A program made the translations under genes and the position numbers. A stretch of 43,144 bases of DNA from the NCBI GenBank assembly GCA_046313915.1, contig JBKBXX010000012.1, positions 1 through 43,144 of the forward strand, given 5' to 3'. Positions 14,850 through 22,902 of the stretch are shown here, in pieces (the stretch's first letter is position 1; each line of letters opens with the position of its first letter). The notes under the pieces were generated by a model. That model saw only the letters and a list, made by a program, of their open reading frames with translations. It searched no databases and was not told where the DNA came from. The stretch comes from CAKKQX01 sp046313915 (GTDB taxonomy: Bacteria; Pseudomonadota; Gammaproteobacteria; Burkholderiales; SG8-41).

Positions 14850-17390
14850 CTAGCTGCGCGCGAAACGCCGGTAAAACGCGATTTTAACCACTTGCGCGAG
14901 GACCAGATAGCCCGCCACGAGCGCGGCGAGCAGGTAGTAGAAACCGGGCGGCGGCGGCACGAAGCCGAAAAAATGGCCGAGCGGCGTGAAAGGCAGGACG
15001 GCGGCGAGCGCCACCACCGCCAGCGAAACGGCGGCGAGCGCAGGGTGAGGCAGGCTCGTCAGCGGATTGTGGCGCGTGCGTATGACGAAAATGACCAGCA
15101 CCTGCGTGGCGAGCGATTCGATGAACCAGCCGGTGCGGAACAGCGCCTCGTCGGCGTGCAGCACCGCGAGCAGCAGATAAAAGGTCAGGAAGTCGAACAG
15201 CGAGCTCACCGGCCCCATCACCAGCATGAAATTGCGGATGAAATCCATGTCGAGCCGCCGCGGCGCGCGGGTTTCGGCGTCGTCGACGCGGTCGAGCGGG
15301 ATCGGCACTTCGGAGATGTCGTAGAGCATGTTGTTGAGCAGGATCTGCGCCGGCGTCATCGGCAGAAACGGCAAAAACAGCGCCGCGCCTGCCATGCTTG
15401 CCATGTTGCCGAAATTGGAACTCGTGCCCATCATGATGTATTTCATGATGTTGCCGAAAGTGCGGCGTCCTTCCATGACGCCTTCGTGCAGCACGCCGAG
15501 ATCGTGCTCGAGCAGGATCATTTCGGCGGCTTCCCGCGCGACGTCGACCGCAGTATCGACCGACAGCCCGATATCGGCGTTGTGCAGCGCCGGCGCGTCG
15601 TTGACGCCATCACCGAGATAGCCGACGACGTGGCTGCGCGATTTGAGCGCGAGGATGATGCGGCTTTTGTGCGCCGGAGTAACGCGGCAGAACAGGTTTG
15701 CTTTTTCGGCGCGCGCGGTGAGCGAAGCGTCGTCCATTTGCGCGATTTCGCTGCCGGTGAGGACCCCGGCCACCGGCACGCCCAGCCGGCCGCAGATGTA
15801 TTCGGTCACGCGTTCGTTGTCGCCGGTGAGGATCTTTACCGTCACGCCGCTCGCAGCGAGCACTCGCAGCGTTGCCGCCGCGCTTTCCTTGGGCGGATCG
15901 AGAAACGCGGCGAAACCGGCGAACACCAGCTCGGTTTCGTCGTCGACCACGGCGTGCGCATGATCGGGGGCGGTTTCGCGCCAGGCGATCGCCAGCGTGC
16001 GAAAACCGTCGCGGCTCAGCGCGTCGTAGCGGGCTTCGGTCGCGCAACGCGCTGCGGCGTCGAGCGCAGTAAGAGCGGCGGGTCCGTCGTTTTCATATTG
16101 GGTGGAAAGCCGCAGGATGTCCTCGGGCGCGCCTTTCACCACCAGCAGGCGCCGGCCGTTCTTTTCCACCAGCACCGAGACGCGGCGCCGTTCGAAATCG
16201 AAAGGCACCTCGTCGATCTTGCGCCAGCCGCCGATGTCGACCTCGGAATGCCTGAGGATGGCATCATCGAGCGGGCTTTTCAGCCCGCTTTCGAAATGGC
16301 TGTTGAGATAGGCGAGTTCGAGCACGCGCGCGCTGTCGCGCCCCGCGGCATCGATGTGTTTTTCGAGGCGGATGCGCGCTTCGGTCAGCGTGCCGGTCTT
16401 GTCGGTGCACAGCACGTCCATGCTGCCGAGATTGTGGATCGCGGCAAGGTGTTTCACGATCACGCCGCGGTCCGCCATGCGCCGCGCGCCGCGCGCGAGC
16501 GTGACGGTCACGACCATCGGCAAGAGCTCCGGCGTGAGTCCCACCGCGAGCGCGATGGCGAACAGGAACGATTCCAGCAGCGGTCTGGCAAACAGCATGT
16601 TGACCAGCAGCACGAACAGCACCATGAACAACGTGAGGCGCATGATCAGCAAACCAAAATGCCGGGTGCCGGTCTCGAAAGCGGTCGGCGGCGGCTCGTG
16701 TGCGAGCGAGGCGGCGATGGCGGCGAACTCGGTGTGCCTGCCGGTGCGGCATACCAGCACCCTTGCGCTGCCGCTGATCACGGCGGTGCCCATGAATACC
16801 GTATTGTCCGCAGCGAGCGCGTGGTCCGCCGCCGCCGTCGCGGCGGCGCGCTTTTCCACCGGGAAAGGCTCGCCGGTCAACAGCGCCTGGTTGAGGAAGA
16901 AATCCCGCGCTTCGATGACGCGGCCGTCGGCGGGCACGATGTCGCCGGCCGCGAGCTGTACCACGTCGCCCGGAACCAGTTGGCCGATGGGGATCTCCCT
17001 GCGGCTGCCGCCACGGATTACCGTGGCCCGCACCGCGACCGACTGCCGCAGCCGCTCGGCGGCCTGGCCGGCGCGGTATTCCTGCACGAAATCGAGAGTG
17101 ACGCTGATCAGGATGACGGTGCCGATGATGACGAAGCTTGCCACTTCGCCGGTGGCGGCGGCGACCGCGCTTGCCGCGAGCAGCACGATCACCAGCGGAT
17201 TGCGAAAGCGCTTGAGAAACTGCAACAGCAGCGGCTGGGCCGGCTGCTCGCGCAAGCGGTTGGGGCCGTAGCGTTTGCGTCTTGCGGCAGCTTCGGTTTC
17301 GGAAAGCCCGTCGGGCGTGCTCGCCAGCGCCGCGAATGCGGCAGCGAGCGGTTGCGACCACCAGCGATTGTCGCGCGTCGCGGCGGTCAT
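14850..17390 (-). CDS. mgtA: Mg2+-importing P-type ATPase
   Basis: An 846-residue type IIIB P-type ATPase of the inner membrane, probably moving Mg2+ into the cell. Visible motifs are TGE at 172-174 (actuator), DKTGTLT with phosphorylated Asp330, the nucleotide-binding KGAPEDIL, LTGDN and GDGVNDAPAL. The membrane sequence NMASMAGAALFLPFLPM and LLNNMLYDISEVPIPLD in the C-terminal half is characteristic of MgtA/MgtB rather than the Ca2+ or proton pumps. It starts 12 bases after the end of the ABC permease gene and is probably cotranscribed with it. No Mg2+ riboswitch leader could be present in that short gap, unlike the enteric mgtA leader. Confidence 0.93.
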   Translation of the reverse strand: MTAATRDNRWWSQPLAAAFAALASTPDGLSETEAAARRKRYGPNRLREQPAQPLLLQFLKRFRNPLVIVLLAASAVAAATGEVASFVIIGTVILISVTLDFVQEYRAGQAAERLRQSVAVRATVIRGGSRREIPIGQLVPGDVVQLAAGDIVPADGRVIEARDFFLNQALLTGEPFPVEKRAAATAAADHALAADNTVFMGTAVISGSARVLVCRTGRHTEFAAIAASLAHEPPPTAFETGTRHFGLLIMRLTLFMVLFVLLVNMLFARPLLESFLFAIALAVGLTPELLPMVVTVTLARGARRMADRGVIVKHLAAIHNLGSMDVLCTDKTGTLTEARIRLEKHIDAAGRDSARVLELAYLNSHFESGLKSPLDDAILRHSEVDIGGWRKIDEVPFDFERRRVSVLVEKNGRRLLVVKGAPEDILRLSTQYENDGPAALTALDAAARCATEARYDALSRDGFRTLAIAWRETAPDHAHAVVDDETELVFAGFAAFLDPPKESAAATLRVLAASGVTVKILTGDNERVTEYICGRLGVPVAGVLTGSEIAQMDDASLTARAEKANLFCRVTPAHKSRIILALKSRSHVVGYLGDGVNDAPALHNADIGLSVDTAVDVAREAAEMILLEHDLGVLHEGVMEGRRTFGNIMKYIMMGTSSNFGNMASMAGAALFLPFLPMTPAQILLNNMLYDISEVPIPLDRVDDAETRAPRRLDMDFIRNFMLVMGPVSSLFDFLTFYLLLAVLHADEALFRTGWFIESLATQVLVIFVIRTRHNPLTSLPHPALAAVSLAVVALAAVLPFTPLGHFFGFVPPPPGFYYLLAALVAGYLVLAQVVKIAFYRRFARS

Positions 17391-17402
17391 GGCGTCGTTC
17401 GG

Positions 17403-18182
17403 CTACTTGAGCAGGCGCCGCCGCGTCAGCGCGAGCGCGATGTGGAAGGCGGCCGCCGCATAAAGCGCCAGCACCGCGAGATGCAGCAGAATGCCGTCGG
17501 GCACGATGCCGTTCATCAGCGGACGCGTGAGCGCGACGGCGTGGATGAGCGGCAGGAACTGGACCACGCCCTGGAGCGCCTCGGGCAACTGCGCAACGGG
17601 GAAGAACACGCCGCTCAGCAGCATCATCGGCGTGATCGCCAGCGTGAAGTAATACATGAAAAAATCGTAATTGGGTGAAAGCGCGGTCATGATCAGCCCC
17701 AGACCGGCAAAAGCGAGGCCGGTCAGCAGCACCACCGGAATCAGCCACAGCGCCAGTGGCGAAGCGACGAGCCCCAGCGCCCCCGCCACCGCCAGCACCG
17801 CCATGCCGGAAAGAAAACTCTTGCTCGCCGCCCAGGTCACTTCGCCCAGCAGCACGTCGTCGAGCGTGAGCGGCGTATTCATGATGGCATCCCACGTCTT
17901 TTGCACGTGCATGCGCGAAAATCCCGAATACATCGCTTCGAACGAGGCGCTCATCATGGTGCTGGAGCACACCGTGCCGGCGGCGAGAAAAGCGATGTAC
18001 GACGTGCCGCCGACATCCGGCAGCATGGCGCCCAGCCCGTAGCCGAGGCCCAGCATGTAAATCATCGGGTCGGCGAGATTGCCGAGGATCGACGGCACCG
18101 CGAGCCTGCGCCACACCAGCCGGTTGCGCCGCCACACGTGGACGAAGCGCAGGCTGAGGCGGGGAGGGCCGAAGTATTTCAT
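17403..18182 (-). CDS. ABC-2 type permease (NodJ-like)
   Basis: A 259-residue inner-membrane protein with about six hydrophobic segments, matching the NodJ/ABC-2 permease family. The conserved start SLRFVHVWRRNRLVWRRLAV, the LADPMIYMLGLGYGLG segment and YYFTLAITPMMLLSGVFFPV near residues 175-200 are typical. It lies 13 bases downstream of the ATP-binding subunit gene and together they form a two-subunit exporter. In rhizobia NodIJ export lipochitooligosaccharides; in other proteobacteria the homologues export unknown glycolipid-like or hydrophobic molecules, so no substrate is assigned here. Confidence 0.92.
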   Translation of the reverse strand: MKYFGPPRLSLRFVHVWRRNRLVWRRLAVPSILGNLADPMIYMLGLGYGLGAMLPDVGGTSYIAFLAAGTVCSSTMMSASFEAMYSGFSRMHVQKTWDAIMNTPLTLDDVLLGEVTWAASKSFLSGMAVLAVAGALGLVASPLALWLIPVVLLTGLAFAGLGLIMTALSPNYDFFMYYFTLAITPMMLLSGVFFPVAQLPEALQGVVQFLPLIHAVALTRPLMNGIVPDGILLHLAVLALYAAAAFHIALALTRRRLLK

Positions 18183-18195
18183 CGTGGCGGCATCC

Positions 18196-19107
18196 TCAGT
18201 CTCTCAGCTCGCGCCCGGTGAGTTTCAGAAACACGTCTTCGAGGTTGGCCGGACGGTGCAGATAGCGCAGATCCTGCCGCCGGTCGAGATGATGGACGAT
18301 GGGGTCGGCGTCATGGGTGTAGCAGAATATGGTCTCGCCGGTTTTTTCGCAGCGCTCGCTCGCCCGTGCGCCATATTCTTCCGCCCACGCCTGCGCGCCG
18401 TCGCCATAGACCTCGACCACCTGCGGTTCGATATGGCGCGCGATCAGTGCGCGCGGCGCGCCGCAGGTGACGATGCGTCCGTGATCCATGATGGCGAGCC
18501 GGTGGCACAGCCGCTCGGCTTCGTCCATGAAGTGCGTGGTGAGCAGCAAGGTCTTGCCCTGGTTCATGAGGTGGCGCAGCCGTTCCCAGATCAGGTGCCG
18601 CGCCTGCGGGTCGAGGCCGGTAGTGGGTTCGTCGAGGAAAATCAGCTCGGGATCGTTGATCAGGGCGCGCGCCAGCGTCAACCGCCGTTTCATGCCGCCC
18701 GAAAGCGTCTGGATCCTGGACGTGCCGCGCGCGGCAAGGCCCGCGAACTCGAGCAGGCCGGGGATGCGGCGCCGGATTTCGCTTTCGGTCAGGCCGAAGT
18801 AGCGGCCGTAGACCAGCAGGTTTTCGTGGACCGTGAAATCGGGATCGAGGTTGTCGGTCTGGGGCACGACGCCGACCCTTCGCCGCGCTTCGCGTGCCCG
18901 CTGCGGCACCGGCAGGCCCAGCATTGCGATTTCGCCGCCGTCGGGCTCGCTTAGCCCCAGGCACAGCCGCAGCGTGGTGGTCTTGCCCGCGCCATTGGGG
19001 CCGAGCAGACCGAAGCACTCCGCAGTCCCCAGTTCGAAGTCGATGCCGGCGACCACTTCGTGTCCGTCGTACGACTTGCGCAATTGGCTGACGCGCAGCT
19101 GGGACAT
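18196..19107 (-). CDS. ABC transporter ATP-binding protein (NodI-like)
   Basis: A 303-residue cytoplasmic ATPase subunit. Walker A GPNGAGKTTT (residues 36-45), the signature TLSGGMKRRLTLARAL, Walker B LIFLDEPTTGLDPQ and the switch His in LTTHFMDEAERL are all present, with the C-terminal extension (about residues 220-303) seen in the NodI/DrrA group. The start MSQLRVSQLRKSY is chosen over upstream in-frame codons because the first beta strand begins there. It is followed by the matching permease. The gene ahead of it on the same strand is an alpha/beta hydrolase whose stop lies 10 bases upstream. Confidence 0.93.
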   Translation of the reverse strand: MSQLRVSQLRKSYDGHEVVAGIDFELGTAECFGLLGPNGAGKTTTLRLCLGLSEPDGGEIAMLGLPVPQRAREARRRVGVVPQTDNLDPDFTVHENLLVYGRYFGLTESEIRRRIPGLLEFAGLAARGTSRIQTLSGGMKRRLTLARALINDPELIFLDEPTTGLDPQARHLIWERLRHLMNQGKTLLLTTHFMDEAERLCHRLAIMDHGRIVTCGAPRALIARHIEPQVVEVYGDGAQAWAEEYGARASERCEKTGETIFCYTHDADPIVHHLDRRQDLRYLHRPANLEDVFLKLTGRELRD

Positions 19108-19117
19108 GGACGAAAAT

Positions 19118-19753
19118 CTATGGCCGGCAGCAACGCGCGACGATCTGCGCCAGCACATTGAGCTGGCCGTGGAAAAAATGTCCGCAGCCCGGAACCACGA
19201 CGATCGGCAGACGCTGCGGTCGCGCCCAGTCGAGCAGCGCGGAAAGCGGCACCACGTCGTCGTGCTCGCCGTGTATCACCAGTGTGTCCGGCGGCACGGT
19301 TTCGGCCGGAAAGCGATTGACGGCCGGTGCCACCAGCACCAGCTGCGCGTGCGGAAGATTCCGGGCGACGCGGGTCTGCACGAAACCGCCGAACGAGAAT
19401 CCGGCGAGGATGACGCGCAGGTCGCTGCCGTAGCGCTGCCGGGCATAATCGGCGACGACCAGCAGGTCTGCCGTTTCGCCGCGGCCCGCGTCATGATTGC
19501 CTTCGCTCGCGCCGACGCCGCGGAAATTGGGGCGCAAGGCGACGTGGCCGGAGCTGAAAAAAGTCTTGGCGAGCGTGGTGACGACCTTGTTGTCCTTGGA
19601 GCCACCCTGCAGCGGGTGGGGGTGGGCGATGAGCGCGATGCCGCGGCGCGGCGCTCCCGGGTCGTTGATATCGGTCTCGATTTTTCCTGCCGGCCCGTCG
19701 ATCAGCACGCGTTCCAGCGTCGCAGGCGGCATCGGGCGGACGGTCATGAGCAT
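19118..19753 (-). CDS. COG2945-type alpha/beta hydrolase
   Basis: A 211-residue predicted hydrolase of the small COG2945 group common in proteobacteria. The nucleophile elbow is LAGFSFGGF with Ser120, an acidic residue lies in HGEHDDVVP (about 161-169), and the catalytic His is in PGCGHFFHG (about His192). The early HPHPLQGGS and RPNFRGVGASEG blocks are typical of the family. Several starts are possible: 19753 and 19747 (MLMTV) or 19732 (MPPAT), and no strong ribosome site decides. It ends just before the ABC ATPase gene. Substrate unknown. Confidence 0.87.
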   Translation of the reverse strand: MLMTVRPMPPATLERVLIDGPAGKIETDINDPGAPRRGIALIAHPHPLQGGSKDNKVVTTLAKTFFSSGHVALRPNFRGVGASEGNHDAGRGETADLLVVADYARQRYGSDLRVILAGFSFGGFVQTRVARNLPHAQLVLVAPAVNRFPAETVPPDTLVIHGEHDDVVPLSALLDWARPQRLPIVVVPGCGHFFHGQLNVLAQIVARCCRP

Positions 19754-19826
19754 GATTGCGGGGCGGTGATCAGGGTCTGCGTGATGGGGGCAATCGCTTG
19801 ATGGCCGGCAAGGCACAATCGCCGCT

Positions 19827-20135
19827 TCAAATACGCAGGCGCTCGACGATCCTGCCGTTTTGCAGATGTTCGCGGATGATTTCGTCGATGTCTTCCTTGT
19901 CGACGTAGGTGTACCACACCGCTTCGGGGTAGATCACGATCACCGGGCCTTGCTCGCAGCGGTCGAAGCAGCCCGCGCTGTTGATGCGCACCTTGCCCGG
20001 TCCCGCGAGCTTCAGCGCCTTGACCTGGTCCTTGGCGTAATCGCGCATTTTCTGCGCGCCGCGGTTGTTGCAGCAGAGGGCATCGCCTTCACGCTGGTTG
20101 CAGCAGAAAAAAACATGTCTTTGGTAATAGCTCAT
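19827..20135 (-). CDS. Thioredoxin-like [2Fe-2S] ferredoxin
   Basis: A 102-residue protein of the thioredoxin-fold [2Fe-2S] ferredoxin group (COG3411). Cysteines C11/C12 and C21/C22 near the N-terminus and C56 and C60 in SAGCFDRCEQGP supply the cluster ligands in the expected C-x(8-12)-C ... C-x3-C pattern; VIVIYPEAVWYTYV is the conserved strand that follows. The start MSYYQRHVFFCCNQ is chosen because it matches the usual family N-terminus; the frame extends upstream to 20180 without support. A TATAAT lies about 65 bases upstream. Partner proteins are unknown. Confidence 0.9.
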   Translation of the reverse strand: MSYYQRHVFFCCNQREGDALCCNNRGAQKMRDYAKDQVKALKLAGPGKVRINSAGCFDRCEQGPVIVIYPEAVWYTYVDKEDIDEIIREHLQNGRIVERLRI

Positions 20136-20200
20136 TTTGTTCGCGGTGGCCCGGAAGCGACGAACGGCGGCGGGCGCCATTTCGCGTCACTGATGCCGGG

Positions 20201-20206
20201 ATTATA
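20201..20206 (-). promoter_or_regulatory. TATAAT -10 element upstream of the [2Fe-2S] ferredoxin gene
   Basis: On the minus strand a perfect TATAAT lies about 65 bases before the ferredoxin ATG at 20135. No good -35 hexamer is visible at 16-18 bases, so this is a partial match only. Confidence 0.4.
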
Positions 20207-20260
20207 AACGATTGCGCGCTTTGCCCGCCGCCGCTGCGGGATCTCGAATGCGCATGTGTT

Positions 20261-21382
20261 TCATTGTGTTGCGGGCTCCCGGGCTTTTCGTTCCGTACCG
20301 GAAGCGGCGAGCAGATAACCGAGGGCGAGAAACGGCCATAATTCCGAAAGCGCCCGAATGATCCCGGAAAAACCCAGGAAGTGGCTGGGGCTGCTGCTCA
20401 GCAGCTGTGGCGGCACGCTCTGGTACGGATTGTCGGGAGCGAGATTGACCACCGCCACCGCGAGACCCAGGCACCCGGTGGCGCAAGCGATCTGCCACCG
20501 CCGCGGCAGCCGCAGCAGCAGATAGAGCGCGATGCCGCCCGCCAGCAGGCCGAGTGCCACCCCGGGCGTGAGCCACACGAACGGCATCGGCGATCTGGAG
20601 AGCGCGACGGCGGTCAGCGATTTCACCGCGAGCCCGCTCGCGACGACCGCCGCGATGAAAGGCAAAGGCCGGTGCGAGGGGCGCAGCAAGGCCGCGATCA
20701 GAAGCGCCAGGCCGAGCAGATTGAAGAACACGACGGCGGCTTCGGCGAGCAGCAGCAGCCGCGCGGTGTGGACGGTGTAGGCAGGCAAATCGAAGGTAGC
20801 GCGCAGATAGCCGGTGCCGAAAGGCTGCGTCGTCGGGTGCATATGGGTAAACAGCCACAGGCAGACGATGAACAGACCGCTGTCGGCGGTGGTGCCGGGC
20901 AGGAACCAGCGCTGCCGCAGCGCGGCGATCTGGCTGCCGGGAAATCCGGTGGGCGAGAGCAATGGCGCCGCCATGGCACCGAACAGCGCACCGGCGGTAT
21001 TGGTGAGCAGATCGACGTTGGAAGCAACCCGCGCCGGCAGAAACATCTGCACGGCTTCCATCGCCAGACTGAGCAGGGCGGCAAGCACAGTCGAAGCCGC
21101 GGCCGCGGCGAGCGCATTCATGCGCGTCTTGAGGCCGAGCGCGAGCAGGAACCCCAGCGGCATGTAGGCGGCGAGGTTGATCAGGATGTCTTCGAGCGTG
21201 ATATAGCGCGGCCACGGCAAAGTCAGGAAATGCAGCACTTCCGGCGGCGGCTGACGCCAGCCGGAGAACGGCCGCAGGCTGGCATAGACGATGATGAGCA
21301 GGTAAGCTAGCGCCAGTATCCACGCCAGACTGAAACCGCGCGGCGGCTGCTTCACGTATCGCGTTCCCGGGATCGACTCCAT
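20261..21382 (-). CDS. VanZ-family membrane protein
   Basis: An integral membrane protein of about 373 residues with eight to ten hydrophobic segments. The N-terminal half carries the VanZ-like signature: SLRPFSGW, then DILINLAAYMPLGFLLALG, then SLAMEAVQMFLPARVASNVD with TNTAGALFGA. VanZ proteins can give low-level teicoplanin resistance, but most homologues have no tested role. Two starts are plausible: ATG at 21382 and GTG at 21355 (VKQPPRGF), the latter with GGGA upstream and starting directly before the first membrane segment. With the ATG start the gene abuts the divergent DHH gene at the same base. Confidence 0.85.
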   Translation of the reverse strand: MESIPGTRYVKQPPRGFSLAWILALAYLLIIVYASLRPFSGWRQPPPEVLHFLTLPWPRYITLEDILINLAAYMPLGFLLALGLKTRMNALAAAAASTVLAALLSLAMEAVQMFLPARVASNVDLLTNTAGALFGAMAAPLLSPTGFPGSQIAALRQRWFLPGTTADSGLFIVCLWLFTHMHPTTQPFGTGYLRATFDLPAYTVHTARLLLLAEAAVVFFNLLGLALLIAALLRPSHRPLPFIAAVVASGLAVKSLTAVALSRSPMPFVWLTPGVALGLLAGGIALYLLLRLPRRWQIACATGCLGLAVAVVNLAPDNPYQSVPPQLLSSSPSHFLGFSGIIRALSELWPFLALGYLLAASGTERKAREPATQ

Positions 21383-22341
21383 TGAGCACATTCTATGACA
21401 TCTTCAACGGCGATGCAGACGGCATCTGCGCGCTGCAACAGCTGCGTCTCGAGGAGCCGCGCGCAAGCGTGCTGGTGACCGGTGCCAAGCGCGAGATCCT
21501 GCTGCTCGACCGTGTCGATGCGACGGCGGGCGACGAGCTCACGGTGCTCGACCTCTCGCTGCGTGTCAACGCCGGCGAGCTCGGGCGCCTGCTCGCGCGC
21601 GGCGCGCGCTGCCATTATTTCGATCACCATGAGCCGGGAGAAATTCCGCAACACCCGAATCTGCGCGTGTTCATCGATACCGCGCCGGACATCTGCACGA
21701 GCCTGATCGTCGATCGCCATCTGGCGGGCCGGCAGCGCATCTGGGCGGTGGTGGCGGCGTTTGGCGACAACCTCACCCAGTCCGCGATGCGCGTCGCGGA
21801 GCAGCTGGGACTCGATCCCGACGTGACGGAACGCCTGCGCGAACTCGGCGAAGCCATCAATTACAACGCCTACGGCGAGACGGTCGAGGATCTGATGTAT
21901 CATCCGGCCGACCTGTTCGAGACCATGAGCCACTACCGCAATCCGCTCGACTTCATCGAGGGCGAGCCGATTTTCGACGTGTTGAGAAACGCCTGTCTCG
22001 ACGATCTCGACCGGGCGGAAGCGCTCGCGCCGTACCGCAGCAGCGCGACCGCCGCGCTCTACATCCTTCCCGACGCGGCCTGGAGCCGGCGCATCAACGG
22101 CGTCTTCGGCAATCGGCTGGCCCACGCGCATCCCCACCGCGCGCATGCCGTGTTGGTGCGCAAGGGCGACGCTTATACCGTCAGCGTGCGGGCGCCGCTC
22201 GCGCGTCCACTGGGCGCCGACGAGCTCTGCCGCAAATTCGCTACCGGTGGCGGCCGGAAAGCGGCTGCCGGCATCAACCGGCTGCCGGCAGCCGAGCTCG
22301 CTCGGTTCACTGCGGCTTTCGAACAGCGGTTTGGGCGGTGA
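21382..22341 (+). CDS. DHH-family phosphoesterase
   Basis: A 319-residue protein of the DHH/DHHA1 phosphoesterase superfamily (RecJ, NrnA and c-di-AMP phosphodiesterase relatives). Motifs are NGDADGIC with Asp11/Asp13 at the N-terminus, the eponymous DHH at residues 81-83 (FDHHEPG) and the C-terminal DHHA1-like ATGGGRKAAAGIN. It probably hydrolyses a phosphodiester in short oligonucleotides or a related substrate in the cytoplasm with Mn2+. The frame has no ATG before the first motif, so the TTG at 21382 is the most likely start. The gene is divergent from the VanZ-like gene with essentially no intergenic space. Confidence 0.87.
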   Translation: MSTFYDIFNGDADGICALQQLRLEEPRASVLVTGAKREILLLDRVDATAGDELTVLDLSLRVNAGELGRLLARGARCHYFDHHEPGEIPQHPNLRVFIDTAPDICTSLIVDRHLAGRQRIWAVVAAFGDNLTQSAMRVAEQLGLDPDVTERLRELGEAINYNAYGETVEDLMYHPADLFETMSHYRNPLDFIEGEPIFDVLRNACLDDLDRAEALAPYRSSATAALYILPDAAWSRRINGVFGNRLAHAHPHRAHAVLVRKGDAYTVSVRAPLARPLGADELCRKFATGGGRKAAAGINRLPAAELARFTAAFEQRFGR

Positions 22342-22891
22342 GCTCCCGGTCGCCCGCGGGCGGCAGCCGGTCGAGCAGATTCAGTTCGATGACCACGAAA
22401 GCGGCGAGCCACAGCGCGGCGTCATAGGCGTCGAACCACTCGCCGCGCCATGCCCACGCCCCGACCATGACCGCGAGCCCGCCGTAGAGCAGCAAGGCGA
22501 TGGCTGCGAAGCCGCTGCGGTGGCGCGCCACGGCTGGCGGGCGGCGGACCTCGAGTTCGAGCAGGACGACGATGCAGATCCACAGGCCGAGATTGATGGC
22601 GTCGAGCCAGGCATGATCGCGTACGTATCCCGCCGCTGCCACGCCGATCGCGATGCCGGCAGCGAGCCGCGCGCGGTGCACCGTGCGCACAGTCCGGGTG
22701 CGCTGCAGCAGGAGCGGGTGCGCGGTTTCCAGCTCGAACAGCATCAATAGCGCGAGCCACGCCACGGTGTCGATGATTTCAGCGGCGGTGCCGTGGCGCA
22801 GGAAGACCGTGGTGTTGACCGCAATCAGGGCGAAAATCAGCACCTTGGTCCAGGAGGCGAGCGTTCGCGCGCAAGCCGGGCCCGTCGACAT
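22307..22891 (-). CDS. Conserved-looking membrane protein, function unknown
   Basis: A 194-residue protein with about five hydrophobic segments (for example VLIFALIAVNTTVFL near the N-terminus and FAAIALLLYGGLAVMVGAW late). It follows the sodium:solute symporter on the same strand with a gap of 11 bases, so cotranscription is likely. Charged residues are concentrated in repeated loop patterns (FELETAHPLLLQ, LELEVRRPP, IELNLLDR), hinting at an internal repeat of a two-helix unit ending in an L/I-E-L/x motif. I do not recognise a named family. Its 3' end overlaps the end of the convergent DHH gene by 35 bases. Confidence 0.7.
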   Translation of the reverse strand: MSTGPACARTLASWTKVLIFALIAVNTTVFLRHGTAAEIIDTVAWLALLMLFELETAHPLLLQRTRTVRTVHRARLAAGIAIGVAAAGYVRDHAWLDAINLGLWICIVVLLELEVRRPPAVARHRSGFAAIALLLYGGLAVMVGAWAWRGEWFDAYDAALWLAAFVVIELNLLDRLPPAGDRELTAQTAVRKPQ

Positions 22892-22902
22892 CGGTGGCGC
22901 GC

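Noticed and set aside
14850..17390. Possible Mg2+-sensing leader or riboswitch for mgtA
   Set aside because: Only 12 bases separate mgtA from the preceding permease gene, which leaves no room for an M-box or leader peptide.
14841..17678. A 945-residue open frame on the plus strand across the Mg2+ ATPase gene
   Set aside because: It is antisense to a fully conserved mgtA with all catalytic motifs, is rich in Arg, His, Gln and Glu, and has no ribosome site; it is a frame shadow of GC-rich DNA.
20202..21389. A 395-residue minus-strand frame overlapping the VanZ-like gene
   Set aside because: It is the +1 shadow of the membrane protein and is dominated by Arg/Ala/Pro; the other frame has clear membrane segments and VanZ motifs.
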